Below, piece after piece: positions 21,307 to 34,309 of a stretch of DNA of 64,000 nucleotides. The number at the start of each line of letters is the position of its first letter. Position 1 is the stretch's first letter. Source of the stretch: Cyanodermella asteris (lineage: Eukaryota; Ascomycota; Lecanoromycetes; Ostropales; Stictidaceae); the NCBI GenBank assembly GCA_900618795.1, contig UYJD01000001.1:2374823-2438822 (forward strand), given 5' to 3'. The position numbers and the translations under genes were made by a program. The notes under the pieces are model-generated. The model saw nothing but the letters and a program-made list of their open reading frames with translations. It was not told the DNA's origin and ran no database searches.

Positions 21307-23272
21307 CCTACCTGCGTTCTTAATTCCGGTCGAATTGAACAGCGTTGACTTGACTCAAATGTGCAGTTCGTCCTCGCTTAACAGTGCTGTCTATTGACAA
21401 CAACCCTGAAAGACATGCACTCCAAGCAAAGATGCAATCAGATCACAGAAAACATGACTGAGCTCTACCCATCAAGAACTTTGCAATGACGGGTTCATGA
21501 AAAGGAGCGAGAGTCATAACAAGCACACAAGAGCAGGTCATAAACTCACTAAACGTGAAGGACAAAACGCCTGATGTGCGATCATCTCCCGTCACTTCAC
21601 CCAGACCAGCACCGGCGCCGATGCGGAACAAGACAATTGCGCGTCGCGCATTCACGAGGCCATCATTCTTCTTGGCGCCTGTGAGCCTACGGCCCCGTGC
21701 CTATCCATAAAATAGACACACCCCGATGCGGCCTCGAGCAATGTGGCAATCGATCGTCGTCTCCAAACACGAGTGGTCTGGTGGAGCAAGATCCGTCTTA
21801 CATAATTGGGACGATCGCGGTTGAGCCGCCGCCACACCATCGTGACAGTTCCAAGCATACTCGCATTCATCATCGATCGTTGGTTTGCACTTGTGAATCA
21901 CGATTGACTGCATGCTGACCAGCTGGAAGGACACGAAAATCAGGGCAGAAAGCGGAACAAAGCTCCTTGTCAAAAATACCGATCAGCATTCCAGCATTGT
22001 CCTTTCTGAGAAACAAAAGGAGCGACCACACCACTGATTGACGATCGCTTACAAGGCGCTCAGTCTCGAAATACGAGTTCGCCACCATGTATGGAACAAA
22101 GTGCATTGGTAAAGCCGAAACCAACATACATCACAAAGGCCAGGGGCCCACGTGGTGACCACGAGCCCAAGCAGAAGCAAACGACCACGACCAGCAAGCG
22201 AATGAGAATGTGAAATCGAACAGCGCCATTGCCTGCATCCATATTTGAGTTACCCTCGCTACCTCTGAGTTGGCTGCATCGTCTTCGGGCCAAACATCGG
22301 ACTCGTTTCATGCGGATGACGATGGCAATCTCAACTCAATACAATAGTTCGTGGTCGAACCTGTCTGGGGGCTAATTGACGTGAGTTTTCGGTGCGCGTG
22401 CACTTTCTCATTGGATTTGAGAAGCTCGAAGAACGTACGTCCCACAACCAGAGTACAGGTGACAGGCGGACGTGCCTTCTGCTTTAAAATCTTTCGAGGC
22501 CTGTCGGACCAAAGCGGCCCCGAGCGAGCCAATGAACGGGCGATCAAAGACTCGAGCCGTCTCACAGCCTCCGGGTCGGCCGAAGGTGGTCGACCATGTA
22601 GTATTAAGGCTGGGCGGCTCCCAACACGTGCTGAGTCTGTTTGCAGAGATCGCGAACAGAGTGAGCCCGTAGCACACTGAGACTGCGGGAATTTACCGCC
22701 GCCATTCGCGGTGCGGTCTGTTTGAGACGACCCGGAGAAGTGTTGCCACAGCTCGTGCAAGAGGCCGCTTTGATGCAAGGGATATTGAGAGATCTCCACT
22801 GCGCGCACCTTTCCACAATGGCACAAAACCCGACTTGATCAAATCTACAATAAAGTCAAGAAACAGAAAAGAGAATAGCAAACTACGATTGTTGCTTACC
22901 TCGGGCAAGGTACGTATGAGGGCTCACGAGCATGATGGAGGGGCAAGGGGACTGTCGTCTTGAGCATGTTGAAGTGCTCTTGACTGTTGGCTGTTGCCGA
23001 TGTTGAACCGTAACACTCATGTTGCGAAGAGGTAGTAAGGTTCAAACGTGTTGTAGGCTGGGGTTAGGCCGCAGCAGTTAGACGTCATCGATGTTATGAT
23101 CTCTGACATCCTTTTCGTCGCGTTAAGATGATGAAGTGAAGCGTTGAGCTGACCATGTCCTCCATGCCACGTGATTTGTACGATCGCCGGGTCAATCCGT
23201 CGAAGATCTCACGGAACGCCACGTAACGCCGTGCTAGGCCGTCCCCCAAACCACATGTCGAACACGCTCAGC
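21307..23272. other. Intergenic, about 2 kb, upstream of the MFS gene
   Basis: Several short ORFs on both strands (for example 22826-22308 minus) have no domain-like sequence. No gene is supported. Confidence 0.45.
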
Positions 23273-24404
23273 TCATATGATATCCCAAGCGTCTTCGGCG
23301 GCGTGGCAGAATTTACTGCACGCGACGCTGGCACTCAAGCTGTAGTTGCTCACACTGATAGAATCGTCCTTGAACGTATCCGCGAAGTCGTCACGTCCCT
23401 TGGCCATGGCTCCGACGAAAACGCAGATGCTTTCCTTTGGCTGCAATCCCTTGATATAGTCGACTGGCTTGACTATGTCGGCTTCGAAACTGAGCGTTAC
23501 CTTGCGGCAAGCAGGCGGAAGGTGGTCCGTGATGGGGTTCTTGATGACCTTGAGGAGCTTTTCTTGCGACGTGGTGGACCTGATCGACAGTCGGTGAAGT
23601 AGCTGAACCATGAGACCGGCAAAGCGCTTAAACGTTCGCGGAATCCGGACTGTCGGGCTGACTTCGATCAAAACACCCTTGGCGGTATGAATGTAAATCT
23701 GCAGTCTACCGGCCTTGTTGACAGGCGAGTCGAGCAAGGTAAGCAGACACTGTCACGATGATCAGAACTGTAATCTCGTGCAGCGTCACGGGGAAACAAT
23801 ACCTGATGCGTGATGTCGGGACGTGCCTCGCTAATGTCACGTTGCATCTTACGCATAACCCCTATGTGCTCGTCCGAATTCAGCAGGCTGTACTTCTCCT
23901 CTCTGGCAGGACCTCGGCCAGAGGATGCAGCCTTGAAAGTCTCCAGGCTGGCATTGGACAGAACTACAATCAAGCGTTGAGTCTCCTTGTCACTCGATGG
24001 AATTGGCACTGCCTGCTCTGCGACAAGCCTCGGTAGTTCTGGTGGCGGCAACGACTGTGTTCCTAGATCCATGATGGTCAGCAACAGAGTGCCCAAGGAC
24101 CATAGCGTAAAGTAAAGTAGGTGAGGCGCACGAGCTCCTGAGGCCAGCATGGAAAGGGACATCAGAGCAGGGCCTGAGATCAGGTAACAAGAATTCAACA
24201 TGCACGTGCATGCCTTGGAGTCGCGGGTAGCGGTCGCTCGTGAGAGTCGCATGTACTCGTCCATGTTCACATCCATGTTGAATCGATGTGCGCTCAGAAG
24301 TGAAAGAGTTGTTGCAAGGTAAATTAAGGACAAAACTTACTCTGCCTCTTGGGAGCTCTATTCTCAGTGACCTCTGGAGCGTTCGTGTCCCTCTTGTGGC
24401 CCAT
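23273..24404 (-). CDS. EMG1: 18S rRNA pseudouridine N1-methyltransferase Nep1/Emg1 (266 aa)
   Basis: Exons 24404-24341, 24062-23803 and 23749-23273, with introns of 278 and 53 nt. Exon 1 encodes a basic start ([12 protein letters not shown]). Exon 2 holds the SPOUT-fold start [12 protein letters not shown]. Exon 3 contains the near-invariant [16 protein letters not shown][13 protein letters not shown], [12 protein letters not shown] and the C-terminal [17 protein letters not shown]. The enzyme methylates a pseudouridine in helix 35 of 18S rRNA and is essential for 40S biogenesis in the nucleolus. The long first intron is less certain than the rest: its acceptor (ATCTAG, with GCTGAC upstream) was chosen because it keeps frame. 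Confidence 0.95.
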
Positions 24405-25183
24405 GGCTACGATGCGAGATGGTGACGATGTGGAACCGAGTGATTTTCAACAATTATCAGTGCGGCGACGGATCGACCTGGTAAAGATATCGAGCACGCG
24501 ACGCCGAGTAAGTCAAGGAGGAAGATAGGGCAAAAATGTATCACTGCGGGGTCAACAGACGAGATCAGGCGAGAATGGGATGGAAAGAAAGGCTGAATTT
24601 TCGCACGACGACTCGGCGGCTGAAAGTGTGAGATCGCCGAAGGCGCCAAGACCGTCCGTCAGACGGCGGAGTGACCAGCTTTCCAAGGCAAACGCGGTGA
24701 AACCTTTTCCGTGCCATTGGGGCCATCTGAGCATCATCTGACCGGGATCTTTCCGTGTCTACAACTTGCTCTCAGCAGGCAGGCAGGCAGACTTGTCAGC
24801 GAGCCGCGCCAATTTCAGCCGCACAGCTATTCAACGCGCCCCCATGAGTACCAGGCTCTGCCAGCTTCCGTCTTGGTCCGCAAGTGTATTGCCACGTGAG
24901 GTCAATGCAGGCGGAATTGCAGCGCTTCTCTGTCGACAAGCGTCATTGGGGATAAATCTGAGAATAATTAAGCCTACTGTGGCTCCAAACCAGGAAAAGT
25001 CCGGCGCGTTCGCGCGCGTCATGGAGCTACATCTACCTAGTAGCCATAATCATGCAACGTAGTCCTGTCCTGGTCGAATACTGCTCTGTGTAAGGTCATG
25101 GGCTGCATCATATTCGTGTCAGATATCGAGGCCCTGTGACTCCATTCCCGCCCCCCGAAGTTTACCTCGAGAAGTTCGCATCC
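24405..25183. other. Intergenic between EMG1 and TAF12
   Basis: Contains a CAGG tetranucleotide run near 24776-24790. No gene seen. Confidence 0.55.
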
Positions 25184-26999
25184 TTAAATATCACCCTTGC
25201 CACCGGTGACCTTCGCAGCTTGCACTGCACTCATCTTGGCAGCCCATGCCTGAGAAGGTACGATCTTCTTGACCGTGCGTAGTTCATCGGACGCGTAGCC
25301 CGGAACGCGAATGTTGTAGTTGCGCTCCAGTATCAGTTGAATGTCGCGGATGTCAAGCGTCGATGAGCTGCGGAGCTTAGCCACCTTGCATGCCGCCATG
25401 ACAACGTTGTCGATGAACTCGTCTGCGAGGTCAAGTAGAGTCTGCACAAGTTAGTCATCTGATCGCCAAAGCGGACAGCCTGCCAGATTTGCTTACCTCC
25501 TTCACTTCTGGCTCAAGTGTCTCTGCGCCTTCGCCACCTCCGCTGCCAGTGACCTCACGGACCAGCTCCTCCAACTTCTTCTCGCTCAAAACCCGCTCTC
25601 CTTCGCCCTCCAGTACATAACCGGGGTGCCTCTGGAGTCCAGGTTGTCCCATGACGCCGGGCGGAACACCGGGCCCTCCGCTCATGGTCGGACGGGCCGG
25701 ATTCATGGGAACCGGTTGTAGTGGAGTCACGTTGAGAGTCTTGTTCTGGTTGGCGTAGCCGCGGTGATCTGCAACTCGTGGCTGCGGGTCCGTTCTGTTG
25801 GGCATGCCTGAATGTGGTTGATGTGTGGATCCCGAAGTTGGTGTCTGAGTGTGAGGCTGTTGATAGCTCCTAGCTTTGTCTACCGCGTCCTGGTGCGACA
25901 GAGCATATGGCTGCTGCGCGTTCTGCTGCAGTGGCCCGGGCATTGGTCTACCCGGTTCGATCTTGGGCGGCAGGTTTACTTGCGCCGAGATCGGCCTATT
26001 GAGGGCAGGATTGGGAACTTGCGGTGGTGCTGCCTGCCCCGGTGTGACGGGGTGAGGTGAAGCGGCGGAAATTGAAGCTGCGGCAGTCTGGTCAAGTGGC
26101 TCATTCTTCACTTGCGGATGAGTCCGAGCGTGTACTGCCTGCTCTTGCCCCGTCTGTCCATTTGCGCCCGGCTGTATTGCGTTAGCACCTCCCTGTGGTC
26201 GCTGATGCTGCATAAAATCATTCCTGAGTCCGCCCATGATGTCGCTTAGTTTGTTAAGCCTGCCATAAGTATCTTGCATCTTCTCCTGCACCTTCCCCTT
26301 GTCTACATCGGTCAGGGGCGAATTCCTCGTTTTCTCAATAACCTGCTTGTGCACAGCGGAGATGGCGTTGACAATCATCTCTGACTGACTGACAGCCTGT
26401 TGAGCCCGGGTCCTTCGTTGTTCGAGCCATTTCTGTGCTTCGGCCGCGTTGAGTTGCGCTGGAGGGACGAGCGTGGCGCTGAGCCGCTTCAGCTCTTCTC
26501 TGAGGGAGGCGGCTCTTTTCCCGGCTACGACGGCGGCAGTGTCCCGGTTGGCCTGCTGATCTTGGCTCGGCGGTCGGGCAGCTTGTGGATTTTGCGTTTG
26601 TTGTTGTTGCTGCTGCTGCTGCGGCAGACTCTGCGGAACCTGTCTCTGTACTTGCGGCTGCTGGGGCTGCACAGCTTGGGATGGATGAGGCGTCTGGTTG
26701 GAAGGATGAGGCTGTCCTGATGCACCTGCCTGCGCTGACGCAGCCGCCTGCTGCTGGTTCTTAAAGTTTTGATGCTGGCGCTGCAGCTGTTGAGTAACAT
26801 CGGCCAGCTTCTGACAGGCACTGATGCGTTCACCAGAGTTCTCGGGCGCGGCTAGAGCCTTATTCCAGAGCTGAAGGATGCCTTGTTGATATTGTTGTCG
26901 TTTATTCGGATCCAGAAATGGCGCTCTGTGAACGTGCTCGGGCCGGATGAACTTCTCAAAGCCAGCCGGTGGCGGCATGCCCTGGGTATATGAAGACAT
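25184..26999 (-). CDS. TAF12: TFIID/SAGA subunit TAF12 with a Gln-rich N-terminal extension (586 aa)
   Basis: Exons 26999-25497 and 25441-25184 join in phase 0 over a 55-nt intron. The ATG at 26999 begins [13 protein letters not shown]. Residues 1-490 are rich in Gln, Pro and Ala, with a poly-Gln run coded by CAG-type codons, as in many fungal TAF12 proteins. Residues 500-570 form the histone fold: [16 protein letters not shown]-x-x-A-K-L-R, [23 protein letters not shown]12 pairs with TAF4 in TFIID and with Ada1 in SAGA. The intron sits exactly at the border of extension and histone fold. Confidence 0.95.
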
Positions 27000-27767
27000 G
27001 ATGTCTCGGACCAGATCTCCAAAGATCTTGATGGTAGAGGTATATATCAAGAAACGTCAAGAAGAGTCGGCCCTTGCGTGCTGTGCTTTGCGGAACGAGC
27101 GTTGCCCCGAAACGAGTTGCGAGGCCGTGACAGAAGAAACAGCATAGACCGATGTTCACGATGCGTGAAGTAACAGCACTTCGAGCGATGGTTCTGGTAA
27201 CGAGGACTAGTGATGGGAAGGTGTGGCAAGGTAAAGACTGGCTGTAACAGGCATACTTGACACTGGATGTACCACGGTCGGTCACATGACCGGCAGTCTC
27301 ATCCTCCGCTGTGTGTCAGCCCAGCGGCAGCAGTTGCGACATGGCAGTCGGTCCGTACAGAGATCTTACAGGATTGCGAATAGCGATTTCTGGCGCCTGG
27401 GTACAACATGTGGGTCAAGCATTCTTTGCTGCATGATCTGACCGCCGAGCTGCTCTACTAACGGCTTCGACTCCACGGTGAAGCATTCTCTCGGTCGCCG
27501 TCGAAAACACAAGCCAAAGTTAACCGAACTTCGTCCCTATAGCAAGAGATCACCATTCGTAGCATCAAGCCTGATCAGAGTGTCCTGGGGATTTCGGCTT
27601 TGTATTCATCAAGCACTGCCTAATCTATGCGCGTTCCCGGTCCTGTGTGCACCATATACTACTCTTTCCTCCTTTCCATTCAGTGCAAAGCTTGTCCATT
27701 TCAGATTCCACTTGTGCATACTTCCTCTTACAGAGAAATGCGCCCACCCTGACTGCGGTGTCGACTC
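27000..27767. other. Intergenic between TAF12 and the alginate-lyase-like gene
   Basis: TAF12 upstream region and 3' flank of the next gene. A plus-strand ORF starting at 27478 runs antisense into that gene and is not credible. Confidence 0.5.
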
Positions 27768-29073
27768 TCACGCACTGTTCTCGGCATGTGTTAAGGTCTC
27801 CCAGCCGAAGAACAGCCTGTTGGTACCAGCAGGCCGCCGAGACACGGTGAACTTTTCGGTGTTCGTCATCGCATTGCCAAGCCTGAAAGCGAGAGCATTA
27901 TATCCGATCTCAGTCACCGACTCCATGTCCTTCTGGAAGGTACCGCCACATGCCCAGCCAGGTACAGGCTGGTACTTGCCAGCATACGTCGAGTGGAAGC
28001 CAAGGCCATACCGCAGCCGCTCGCCGATTTCCGTCGTATATAGATCTGTGCCTTGTATGCGCGATGTCTCAGCAACGTGGGAGATCGAGGAGAGGCCGTA
28101 CCCGGTGTGAACCAGGTCGCGGCACGTTTCCTGAGAGAAGCCATTCGCCTTTGCGCCAAAATCGGACTGACCGTGCCAATACTGAACGATTGCGTCCTTG
28201 CTTTGGCCAATACCTCGACCGGGAACCGGCAGATCGCCATCGGAAGCCAGGTATATATAGGCGGGCACGCGAGCCGTATAGAAATTCATGGCTTTGTTGT
28301 ACATGTCGGCGTCTTCAAGGAATACAGCAATACCTTGGAGAGCTTCCACGATGACTAACTCCCAGTTGCCAGCACTTGTGCTGCCATTGATGAGGAATGG
28401 GACTATTTGGCAAGGTCAGCGTGCGGGTTCGAGTGGCCTTTTAAATATACGACCTACCGTAGGCTTTTTTGAGCATGTCTTTGAAAGCGCTGATATCGGA
28501 ATCTGCCCAGCCAGCATTTGAATGAGCGATGATCTCCGCAGCGCGTGACCAGGGAGCGCCAGCCCATCCGGACTGCAGAGGTGTGTTCGACGACCCCGAA
28601 TCCACCGACGCATGTGTCTTCAAAGTCTGGGCCCAAGCGTTCATGAACTTGATGGCCGTGTTCGCGTACTGTTTGTCTTCGGTGACCCACCACGCGATCG
28701 CATTTGCGTACGCAGTCAGAGCGTCCTCGCGCTCTGGGTGGCAGCCCACGTCCGGGTTCATGCTGGTCGGACCACATGCAACAGTAGGTACGGGGCTGGG
28801 GGAAGTTTTGCTCTTGACCAAATCATCGTTCAACATGGCGGTGAAAGCACTGTTCCATGGTTCAGCTTTGGCGGCGACCTGCTGCTTGACAAAATCGAGT
28901 TGATTGCCAGATACCAGCACACCCGGATGAACCCATGTTGAAGGTGCGGAAGGGGTGACAATGCTCACATTGCTCTTGGATGTGAGATCATCGATTTGGA
29001 CAGCATCGGTGGGAAACGCAGATGCGAGAGAAAACAAGGTTGCAAACGTAGTAAGGCGCTTGAGATAAAGCAT
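27768..29073 (-). CDS. Secreted alginate-lyase-fold polysaccharide lyase (416 aa)
   Basis: Exons 29073-28458 and 28402-27768 join in phase 1 over a 55-nt intron. The second of two Met codons is taken as start because it opens a standard signal peptide (LKRLTTFATLFSLASA, then FPTDA). The mature part begins with the family-typical W-V-H-P-G-V-L-V-S-G-x-Q-L-D-F-V. It continues through A-P-W-S-R-A-A-E-I-I, G-N-W-E-L-V-I-V-E-A-L, F-S-Q-E-T-C-R-D-L-V-H-T-x-Y-G-L and G-W-E-T-L at the end, an all-helical Alginate_lyase (PF05426-type) toroid. Family members cleave uronate polysaccharides by beta-elimination. In terrestrial fungi the natural substrate is unknown, and alginate itself is doubtful. The protein is likely extracellular. 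Confidence 0.87.
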
Positions 29074-30626
29074 GTTAGAGACTGGCCTGAAAAACAAAGG
29101 TAGTGAGATTGTTCTGGAGAAAGTAATTCTATCGGGAATATGGGAGGCATTTGTTCTTATCTGTTGTTTGATTACCTCAACACCGAGGTAGTCTGATGAA
29201 TTCCGGGCATTGATTCAGGAACGGGTCAAATGATCTGACGACTGCCACGATGTAACAAATGCACAAAGGAAATTAGAAGTCTGACCGGCTGCGAGTGCAT
29301 GGAGCAGTGCTACCACACCGATTCTCAAAACACGAGCCTTGGCAGTGCGGTCAGCTGTGCTAAAGTTGGGGCTGAGGAGCTGAGCACTTAGACCAAAGCC
29401 GTCAGGACATCGGTACGGCCACCTGCAGACGAAGAAAAAGGATGCAGCTCGCTGAATTCCCAGTCGACATCGTTCTGAAATGGAACATTGTTCGGCGTGA
29501 AGGCACGAAAGGGGAGAGTGTCAGCCTCGTGACTAAGATTACTTGTCATCATCAGGTGGGGGCCAAAGACTGGAACTGTACGAACATGGAAGCGAAAACG
29601 CACATCACCAAAGAAATACGTATTCACGGAGTTCTGGTCAAGCAAAGGCATACCGCCCGTGGCCTGTCAGATTATGCTACCTAATTGAGGTGAGGTTCCA
29701 ATTGTGAATAATGCGCGCTATGTCGAGAGCCTCACAGCGATGAGGTCCTCGACCGCGTTATGCACTCGCGCTTCGCAACTCTATCCATATTGAATCCGAT
29801 TGGCACGAATGGACCTATGGTCTGCTGCCCATTGAGCCGAAAGACCAGGACCACCAGGAGTACGGAGAGTGATGTTCAGGATCAAGGTGCTCGCTTCGAG
29901 CTTCCGCCAAAGCATTGTTTCAAGAGTATGAGGCCACCAGTCCATCTTTCACATGGACTGAAGAGACTTTCGTCGACTTGACCCTGTTTTCCTGGGCATC
30001 AAGATATCTTACCGAAAGCAACCTAGCTTATATAAGAAATCGCTGTTGCTCTCAGGCCAAGAATGAGGCCACAGGAACTGGGATTGGTCATCCCTACAGG
30101 CCTGTCCCTTCAGCAACTCAAACTAGCCCGTCAAGAGGTCGTTCTAGCTTTGCAGCCGGGAGCTGCATGAAGGTAGAAAGATGTGGAGAGGGCGCCGTCG
30201 ATGATAATTTGACCGCAAAGGGGCGAACGTTTGTTGTGAAGTACCAGAGATATTTGCGCAAACATAGCATCGTTTAGCACCTTCGAGATCGCAAGAGGCG
30301 ATGATGGATCGATGAAGCTGGTCCGAACTGACAATGTGCGAGCCGTGACCGCCTCTCAAGCGCATCGGCACGATTGCAGCTGGCAGAAACACTGCGTCTT
30401 CGTTATCACAGCCTCAGTAATCACTGAACTGGCATCCATATCGGCCTTGGCATTCAATGTAGTCATGAGTTGTACCTCCGTTGATGCTGAGCATCGATGT
30501 GCTGGTTGCTTTGTCGTGCTGATCCTTCGTCATGTGTCGAAGGTCGGGAGTAACGTTTGAGCTACTAATCGTGTAGCTAGTTCTGCTCAACTGAGCCTTG
30601 GGGCTTTCTCAAGACTCCAAAGAGTC
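29074..30626. other. Intergenic, about 1.55 kb
   Basis: No gene is supported on either strand. A TATATAAG octamer at about 30027-30034 (plus strand) has no credible ORF after it. Confidence 0.45.
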
Positions 30627-31363
30627 TCAGCCTCTCAACCCGCCCAGATCTCGCTCAAGACCAGTGACGCGGTCCTCCAGGCCCTGCTTTTTTTGTTCGA
30701 GTTGTCTCAACTCGTCCTCCTCTTCTTCAAGTGTAAGAGGAGCTTTCCCTGCATCTGCAGCAGGTTCGGCCGGCAAGCCGATCAGATCGTCGTCAAAGTC
30801 TGCGCGACTCTGGTTGTAGCGCTGGAATTCCGCTGCCTGTTCGGCCAATTTTGACTCGTACGTCTCGATGGACAACGCAAGCTTGTCGTGCCTCATTCGC
30901 ATGGCTTGTATTCTGTCAAGGACCCCCGGGATAGGGTATGCCGTGCACAGTCTCTCTGCACCTTCCAGCAATAGTTCAACGTCAGCATCGCCTTTGGCGC
31001 GCTCGCTGCGGCGTATTCGTCGCTGCAAATCACTGCCCAGGATACGCCCGACTGCTGTGTTCGGTTTCAGGCTGGCCAGACTTTCACCTTGCATGACGCC
31101 AGAAGCCATACTCTTCCGAGAATTAGTCTCAGGTGCTGCTGCCGTGAAAAGCGCGCGTTCATGGAGCTCGGTATCGCGGATGAGGGCAGTGATATCGTGG
31201 GGCTGTAGAAGGGCGTTGGTGAATATCTTCGGGGAAGGGAATCTAAACGGCATCAGTGGGCCGTAGGATCGTGTATCTCAGCCTTGCACCCAACATACGG
31301 CAGCTCAGCTATCGCGGTTGCAGAAAGGGCACTCTGCTCAAGGTGATTCAAAAGCATGTCCAT
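30627..31363 (-). CDS. SPC34: DASH/Dam1 complex subunit Spc34 (226 aa)
   Basis: Exons 31363-31299 and 31242-30627; the phase-2 intron (GTATGT to GTTTAG) joins A-I-A-E-L-P to F-P-S-P-K-I-F, which is the conserved Spc34 N-terminus. The core motifs are F-T-N-A-L-L, H-D-I-T-A-L-I-R-D-T-E-x-H-E-R-A-L-F, then L-L-x-G-A-E-R-L-C-x-x-Y-P-I-P-G. A coiled coil covers about 150-225. Spc34 is part of the ten-subunit ring that couples kinetochores to microtubule plus ends. Starting from the downstream Met alone would lose the conserved LNHLEQ segment, which is why the small first exon is included. It lies head to head with RPN3, 513 bp apart. Confidence 0.92.
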
Positions 31364-31876
31364 GTTGCTGTTCCGTCCCCGCCACGAGCGTCTCCAGATG
31401 TGAGCTTATTCGGAAGAATAAGTAGACAGCTATGCGCGGTCAGCCGCAAGCTGCTTAATCGTAGACCAAGCGAAGCCACAGAGATGCAATCGTCGGGCCC
31501 GGCCTCCGACACACAAGTCACGATGGTGAGTTGAGCGTGAGGCCGATTTGTTTGTATTCACGGCGGGCGCGGAAAGCGGCGCGCCAAGGCCGCATTGGCC
31601 TCTTCCCGCCTCAGATGGACGATGGTGGAAGTCACGCTGCATCATGGCAGAAGCTGCCGATCCAAAGCAGCTCAGTCAGCCACGCCTCGCACTGACTGCA
31701 TCTTTACCCTCATAGACATACCTACCACTTGCGAAAGCTCGTTGTCTGTTCGCTCGCTCACATTCTCGGAGCTCGTTGCCGGGACTGTATCGGTCTCTCG
31801 CGTCTCCAACTCGGCGCCTATTCCACTCCTGCCAACTGCGACCGCCGAGCAAGTTCGCCGCTCCACCTGAGCAAAC
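31364..31876. other. Shared divergent promoter of SPC34 and RPN3
   Basis: 513 bp between two start codons. I could not identify a proteasome-associated Rpn4-type element (GGTGGCAAA) with confidence. Confidence 0.5.
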
Positions 31877-33872
31877 ATGCCCGGTGAGAGGAGAGTGACG
31901 CGATCCAGCAAGGATTCCTCTTCCTCCAACGGAGCGTCCAAGCCTACCGGGACCAAGAAGGAGACTGCTCCCTCAAAGTCTACAGCCACCAAGAGCAAGC
32001 CTCCGGCCAAGGAAGCGCCGAAGAAAGGCTCGGCAAGCAAGGAAGCGCCTGGCAAGGCGAATGGTGCAAACGGAACGAAGAGCACACAAGAAGACGTGGA
32101 CATGGCCGGAGATGTCGTGAGATCCAGAAAAGACGACGACGAGATGACTGTTGTCGTACCACCGCCCAAGGGCGGCAAGTTGAGCGGCGGTGGTGACGAT
32201 GGCGAAGCCATGGAGGGAGTTGAGACCGCTGATGACAAGGATGAAGGTCCGACTGCCGTGGAGAAGACGATAGCAGGTAAGTTCGCCACTCTCCTATTTT
32301 TTGAATCTTGTCTGATTGCTCGTCAACAGGTATCATAGACAACTTCGCCCTTCTCGAGCGTGCTGTTTCTCAATTCGATCCTCGCTTCACCTTACGAGTT
32401 CTAAGATCCCTCTCAACCCACCGCAAGCATCTTAACGCGGACATCATCGCAGACGTCGTAACTTCCACATACAAGCCTTCCAGCCCGGTCGCAAAGAATA
32501 TCCTGGCAGCTATCGGCAAGACGCTTGTGTCGTTTGACAAGCCGGGGCCCACAGAGATGGACATTGATGGCGCAAAGTCCAAAACGTCGCAGCCGAAGGA
32601 GATATTGCCGGAAGTCGACATTTACCTTTCAATACTCGTCCAGGTCCTTTTGCAGGATACCAAAGCTTGGGAAAAGGGAGCGACATTCTCAGAGATTCTT
32701 GTTGAGCAGTTGCGATCTTTCAACAGACGCACGTTGGACGCGCTGTCTGCGAAGGCTTACTTCTACTATGCCCTCTTCCATGAACAGCTGAACCCGCTGC
32801 CTCCTTCGACTCAATCGCCTGTGGTTTCCATCCGACCGCATCTTCTGGCGGCCCTTCGGACGGCAGTATTGCGCAAAGATCAGGACACGCAGGCTGCTGT
32901 CACAACCCTGCTGCTTCGAAACTACCTGTCGACTTCCCACATCACACAAGCAGATCTACTGATCTCGCACTCGCAGTTCCCGCCATCTGCTGCGAACAAT
33001 CAGATTGCTCGGTACTTGTTTTACCTCGGAAAGATCAGAGCCATCCAACTGCAGTACACTGAGGCTCATGATCATCTTGTGGGTGCCACTCGCAAATCGC
33101 CATCATCCCACAGCGCTGGTGGCTTTTACCAGGCTTCTCATAAGCTTCTAATCGTCGTCGAGCTACTGATGGGAGACATTCCTGATCGCGCTGTGTTTCG
33201 ACAGGCGTCTCTTGAGCGCGCTTTGAAGCCCTACCTCCAACTCGTTCAGGCCGTCCGTGTTGGCCGCCTCGATGATTTTTCGGCCATCGTCAAGGCCCAC
33301 ACGGAGAGCTTCAAGCGAGACGGCACATACACGCTTATTCTCCGCTTGCGGCAAAACGTGATTCGCACCGGCATTCGCATGATCAGCTTATCATATGCCA
33401 AGATATCTTTGAAGGATATCTGTCTTCGATTAGGCCTTCCCTCAGAGGAGACATGTAAGTACCAGCAAAAGCCTGCGAAACCCCTTTTCTGACCGTTCAC
33501 AGGCGAGTACATCGTTGCCAAAGCTATTCGAGACGGCGTCTGCGAAGCATCGCTTGAGCATGAACACGGCTACATGAGAAGCAAAGAGACTGGTGATGTC
33601 TACGCGACTCGAGAACCTGGAGAGGCCTTCCACGAACGCATCCGAGCCTGTCTAGATCTTCACGATGAGAGTGTCAAGGTATGTGGAGTACACAGCATCG
33701 TCTTTTCTCAGCTGATACTGACTGCGTGCAGGCTATGGTGTTCCCCATGAACCAGCATCGCCAGGAGCTGAGATCAGCGCAGGAGGCCCGCGAGCGTGAA
33801 AGGGAGATATTGTCCGAGATCGTTGAAGGCGACAACGATGATGACATTGGAGATTTCCAGGATGGTCTTTGA
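31877..33872 (+). CDS. RPN3: 26S proteasome regulatory subunit Rpn3/PSMD3 (613 aa)
   Basis: Exons 31877-32276, 32330-33454, 33503-33678 and 33732-33872. Residues 1-130 are a Ser/Lys/Ala-rich extension, longer than in yeast. The conserved part starts at [13 protein letters not shown]. It includes helical repeats and a C-terminal PCI domain ([35 protein letters not shown]), and ends with the acidic tail [10 protein letters not shown]. Rpn3 is a non-ATPase subunit of the proteasome lid and interacts with Rpn7 and Rpn15/Sem1. All introns are 48-53 nt. The motif Q-H-R-Q-E-L-R before the tail is typical. Confidence 0.96.
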
Positions 33873-34309
33873 GCGCATTCGCATCAATCCCGCTCGCTCC
33901 AACGACCAACGACGAAGGTGTGAATTTACCGTTCCGCTTTCACGACTCCAAGCTAGAGCTAGCTGAATTAGCTTTGGTAATTCGCCTTAGTTTCAGGACC
34001 TCTGAATACTATCAATGAACGAATTTGAAGCATCCGCGTGTTCTCGGTATGCTAGACCTCCGCTCGGTACTATATTACTGTGGCGACGAGCTATGAGGGA
34101 ATCAGGAAGGACTTGAAGAGGGCTTCGTTCGTCTTGCACCTATTACAGCGACATTAAGCCAGGTCATGTACAGGTCTTGCAATCGGAAAGCCAGTTGAAA
34201 CCCCAGTGAACGGTCAGGTATCCTTTTCGAGTCCCCACGCAATTTGCCGTAATCATCGTTTCATATCTACACATAACTGTCCGTGTCCATTCTTCTGTTC
34301 CTTCACCGA
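33873..34309. other. Intergenic between the convergent RPN3 and steryl-glucosidase genes
   Basis: 3' flanks only; nothing further seen. Confidence 0.6.

Noticed and set aside
22308-22826. A 172-codon minus-strand ORF
   Set aside because: Overlapped by equally long ORFs in other frames; no domain or coding signature.
27478-28110. A 210-codon plus-strand ORF
   Set aside because: Its second half is antisense to the well-supported alginate-lyase-like gene.
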